40,544 nt of DNA from Burkholderiales bacterium (GTDB lineage Bacteria > Pseudomonadota > Gammaproteobacteria > Burkholderiales > Burkholderiaceae_D). The stretch is from the NCBI GenBank assembly GCA_947451925.1, contig CANGAW010000026.1, positions 1 to 40,544 of the forward strand, in the 5' to 3' direction. Positions 37,170 to 40,544 of the stretch are shown here, piece after piece. Both the position numbers and the translations under genes were made by a program. The notes below the pieces were generated by a model. It was given only the letters and a program-made list of their open reading frames with translations. It ran no database searches and had not been told where the DNA came from. Each line of letters opens with the position of its first letter. The first letter of the stretch is position 1.

Positions 37170-37829
37170 TTACTTCAGACCAGCAATGTAATCGGCGACG
37201 GCCTTGATTTCTTCATCCGACATACGCTTGCTGACTGCAGTCATTTGCGCACTGTTGTTACGGGCGCCGGTACGGAAGTTGGTCAGCTGTCCAACCGTGT
37301 AGTCCTGATGCTGGCCAGCGATGCGCGGAAACTGCGCAGGGATGCCAGCGCCGTTCGGGCTGTGGCAACCGGCACAGGCCGGGACATTTTTCTCGGCGAT
37401 ACCGGCGCGGTAAATCTTTTTGCCGATTTCAACGGTGTCCTTGTTGCGGGCTTCACCGGCTGAAGATTTTTGCGCGCTGACATAAGCGGCCACGTTGCGC
37501 ATTTCTTCTTCCGTCATTGCCTTGGCAATGGTGGTCATGATGGCGTTATTGCGGGTCGGGCCCTGAAAATTCAATAACTGCTTCTCGATGTAGGCTTCGT
37601 GCTGGGCGGCCAGCTTGGGGTTTTGTGGAATGACGGAATTGCCTGCAGCGCCATGACAGGCAACGCAAGCCATGATGCCGCGCGAGGCGTCGCCGCCGGA
37701 AAACAGCGTGCTGCCTTTTGCCGCATCTGCTTTGGCAGGGGCTTTTTCTTCATTGGCAAAGGCAAAGGAAGACAATGCCATCAATGCGACGGCAAGAAAT
37801 TTCACAAACGATGGGAAAGCATGTTTCAT
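37170..37829 (-). CDS. Dihaem cytochrome c4
   Basis: Cytochrome c4 is a periplasmic dihaem electron carrier that can donate to terminal oxidases. The 219-residue product has a signal peptide (about 1-26, cleavage near FAFA) and two haem motifs, CVACH at 55-59 and CAGCH at 152-156. Each has a downstream methionine suited as axial ligand (the TIAKAM and AVSKRM segments). The two halves are homologous to each other. AAGGTG precedes ATG 37829. It lies immediately before resB-ccsB, which are needed to attach its haems. Confidence 0.96.
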   Translation of the reverse strand: MKHAFPSFVKFLAVALMALSSFAFANEEKAPAKADAAKGSTLFSGGDASRGIMACVACHGAAGNSVIPQNPKLAAQHEAYIEKQLLNFQGPTRNNAIMTTIAKAMTEEEMRNVAAYVSAQKSSAGEARNKDTVEIGKKIYRAGIAEKNVPACAGCHSPNGAGIPAQFPRIAGQHQDYTVGQLTNFRTGARNNSAQMTAVSKRMSDEEIKAVADYIAGLK

Positions 37830-37904
37830 TCAAACACCTTGAGCTGGAGATGGATTTTCTTCGCGCTTCACGCGGCGATGCAGATCCCGCGCGCCTGACT
37901 TGAC

Positions 37905-37943
37905 CGACAAGGGGAAACTCCTTGTCGCCCCAAATAACTGGGG
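37905..37943. other. Two adjacent hairpins in the cytochrome c4 / ysxC intergenic region
   Basis: CGACAAGG (37905-37912) and CCTTGTCG (37920-37927) form a perfect 8-bp stem with a 7-nt loop. Directly next to it CCCC (37928-37931) and GGGG (37940-37943) form a smaller one. If cytochrome c4 transcription starts near 37940, both would be in its 5' leader. No T tract follows on either strand. Confidence 0.45.
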
Positions 37944-37946
37944 TGC

Positions 37947-37959
37947 ATTGTACTACAAT
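37947..37959. promoter_or_regulatory. Palindromic back-to-back -10 element between cytochrome c4 and ysxC
   Basis: ATTGTA-C-TACAAT is a perfect 6+1+6 palindrome, so each strand reads TACAAT, a good -10 box. It lies between two divergent genes (cytochrome c4 start 37829, ysxC start 37999). Neither direction has a convincing -35 hexamer at 16-18 bp. Confidence 0.4.
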
Positions 37960-37998
37960 AGGCCAATTCACTTACTGTACGGCCTGCTTCCGTCTCCT

Positions 37999-38710
37999 AT
38001 GTCCCTTCTCTGGCAAGCCCGTTTTTTTACCACGATTGATCATCTGCGCGATTTGCCCAGCTTCGATGTCCCCGAGATTGCCTTTGCGGGACGTTCGAAT
38101 GCAGGTAAATCTACCGCCATCAATTTGCTGTGCAACCAAAAAAAGCTCGCCTTTGCGTCCAAGACGCCCGGCAGAACGCAGCATATTAATTATTTTTCCT
38201 TAGGTGGCTCGCATGTCGGGCAGCATCGCAAGGATGCAACCCGGGTCGATGAAATCCGCGCCTTTCTGGTTGACTTGCCTGGTTACGGCTATGCCGAAGT
38301 GTCGGGTTCGGCCAAGCACCACTGGCAAGAGCTGCTTGGTCGTTATGTGCAAATGCGCGACCAATTGGTGGCTCTGGTGCTGATCATGGATGCGCGGCGT
38401 CCCTTCACGGATCTCGATGTCGAAATGCTGGAATGGTTTGCGCCAACCGGTAAACCGATTCATTGTTTATTAAGTAAGGCAGATAAATTAAATCGCAGTG
38501 AATCGACCAATGCACTGAGGCTTGCGCGCACTGTTTTATCGAGTTACGTAGATGAGTCTGGCGCACCCTTGCCGTTTTCGGTGCAGCTGTTTTCAGCCTT
38601 GAAGCGCGATGGTCTGGAAGAAGCCGATGCCAGTATCCGTGCATTGCTTGGTCTGGATGCGCCGGCTGAAGATGCGGCGCCGGAAGAATCCGGCGACAGC
38701 CCGGCAGAAT

Positions 38711-38712
<2 letters not shown>
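37999..38712 (+). CDS. engB: Ribosome biogenesis GTP-binding protein YsxC/EngB (YihA)
   Basis: This essential TRAFAC-class GTPase acts in large-subunit assembly. From ATG 37999 it has 237 residues. GTPase motifs are G1 GRSNAGKS (31-38), G2 around TPGRT (56-60), G3 DLPGYGYA (92-99) and G4 LSKADKL (158-164). The C-terminal acidic tail is [18 protein letters not shown]. The frame is open 33 codons upstream, but that extension crosses the promoter-like region and does not match the family. A small RNA terminator on the other strand overlaps its stop codon. Confidence 0.96.
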
Positions 38713-39883
<1,171 letters not shown>

Positions 39884-39931
39884 ATGCAGGGCCTAAAGTT
39901 AAGTAAACGACGACTGCAAACATCGCTGAAA

Positions 39932-40543
39932 TCAGGCCGCAACTTTGCTGTCTTGATTTAGCCTCGCCGTCAGCGGCGTGATTTCAAAGCGTGACGGGGT
40001 GGGCAGCAAGCGCGCAAGCGTTTGACGAATGCGCTGCAATTCCGGGGTGTTGGCTTGAGCGTCATCGCTGGTGTCGTTGACGCAGAAAAAAAGCAGGGTG
40101 CCGAAACGCTCAAGCAGTAACGCGAACTGTTCTTGTGCATCGGCGTCGCCGCTGCACAGATACAGCGATTGCGCCTGCTGCAAAAAGGCATGGCCGGTTT
40201 GCAGCATCCAGCGCGGCACCAGATCCGGAATCAATGGCGGCACCGCCCACGAACGAAAAACCGTGCTGCGCACCTGGCTAAACAATTCGGGTGCCGCGTA
40301 CTCCAGTTCCAGCATCACGCTTTTCAGCATGGGGCGTGGCGAGTGGGCAAAAATACGCCGCACATGGCGATAGTCAGGATCTTGCTGCAACAACCAGTCT
40401 CGCGATAACAGCGAAGCATTAACGAGCGGGTCTTCAAATGGCTGCAGACTGTCATAGTCAGGCACCGTCTGTTCTTCCTTGAACACGGCTACACCTTCAC
40501 TGCTGAACCACATTGCCGGATCAACCGGTGCGCCGAAAAACAC
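39932..40543 (-). CDS. Unrecognised protein, C-terminal part (5' end may lie outside the window)
   Basis: The frame reaches the window edge; the first possible start inside is GTG 40543, giving 203 residues, and the true start may be beyond. I do not recognise the family. The sequence looks soluble, with no signal peptide or membrane span visible. It has helical segments such as LLSRDWLLQQDPDYRHVRRIF, MLKSVMLELEYAAPELFSQV and TGHAFLQQAQSLYLCSGDADAQEQFALLLERF. It is convergent with hemB with a 48-nt gap and no terminator that I can see there. Confidence 0.7.
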   Translation of the reverse strand: MFFGAPVDPAMWFSSEGVAVFKEEQTVPDYDSLQPFEDPLVNASLLSRDWLLQQDPDYRHVRRIFAHSPRPMLKSVMLELEYAAPELFSQVRSTVFRSWAVPPLIPDLVPRWMLQTGHAFLQQAQSLYLCSGDADAQEQFALLLERFGTLLFFCVNDTSDDAQANTPELQRIRQTLARLLPTPSRFEITPLTARLNQDSKVAA

Positions 40544-40544
40544 A

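Noticed and set aside
37900..37998. 33-codon upstream extension of engB
   Set aside because: It crosses the hairpins and the palindromic -10 element and does not resemble the family N terminus.

Overview
The window is a chromosomal segment of a betaproteobacterium (Burkholderiales). The protein sequences, the gene order tuf-S10-spc-alpha followed by nodIJ-type ABC genes, the pilMNOPQ-aroKB-dgt block, system II cytochrome c maturation and the ysxC-hemB pair point to the Oxalobacteraceae (Herminiimonas/Janthinobacterium/Undibacterium type). Genus is not resolved from sequence alone. No tRNA, rRNA, IS element, prophage or CRISPR array was seen, and coding density is very high.

Layout. (1) 1-14918, plus strand: 3' half of tuf, then the translation supercluster rpsJ-rplCDWB-rpsS-rplV-rpsC-rplP-rpmC-rpsQ, rplNXE-rpsNH-rplFR-rpsE-rpmD-rplO-secY-rpmJ, rpsMKD-rpoA-rplQ. 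It is divided by promoter- and hairpin-like signals at tuf/rpsJ, rpsJ/rplC, rpsQ/rplN, rpsK/rpsD, rpsD/rpoA, rpoA/rplQ and after rplQ. infA is not between secY and rpmJ. (2) 15052-19650, plus strand: NodI/NodJ-like ABC exporter, DsbD thiol-disulfide transporter, and an enoyl-CoA hydratase/3-hydroxyisobutyryl-CoA hydrolase family gene. (3) 19647-27549, minus strand: a tightly packed operon pilM-pilN-pilO-pilP-pilQ (type IV pilus alignment complex and outer-membrane secretin), aroK-aroB (shikimate pathway) and a dGTPase-like HD hydrolase. (4) 27772-32028: penicillin-binding protein 1A (plus), cyaY (minus), lptM and lysA (plus). (5) 32043-37829, minus strand: msrQ-msrP (periplasmic methionine sulfoxide repair), ccsB-resB (system II haem delivery) and a dihaem cytochrome c4. 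(6) 37999-39883, plus strand: ysxC/engB GTPase and hemB. (7) 39932-40543, minus strand: the 3' part of an unrecognised gene.

The signal I consider most worth pursuing is non-coding. On the minus strand between ysxC and hemB there is a complete small transcription unit of about 140 nt: a sigma70-like promoter (TTGACT-N18-TACAAA), several nested hairpins, one with a CU-rich apical loop that resembles an anti-Shine-Dalgarno sequence, and an 11-bp intrinsic terminator with a U tract that overlaps the ysxC stop codon. Other regulatory candidates are: a palindrome that overlaps the spc promoter -10 box; a dyad filling a 19-bp spacer in the ponA promoter, whose -10 box shows that the longer ponA reading frame start is wrong; a palindromic back-to-back -10 element between cytochrome c4 and ysxC; and a strong promoter between rpsJ and rplC that separates S10 from the rest of its operon.
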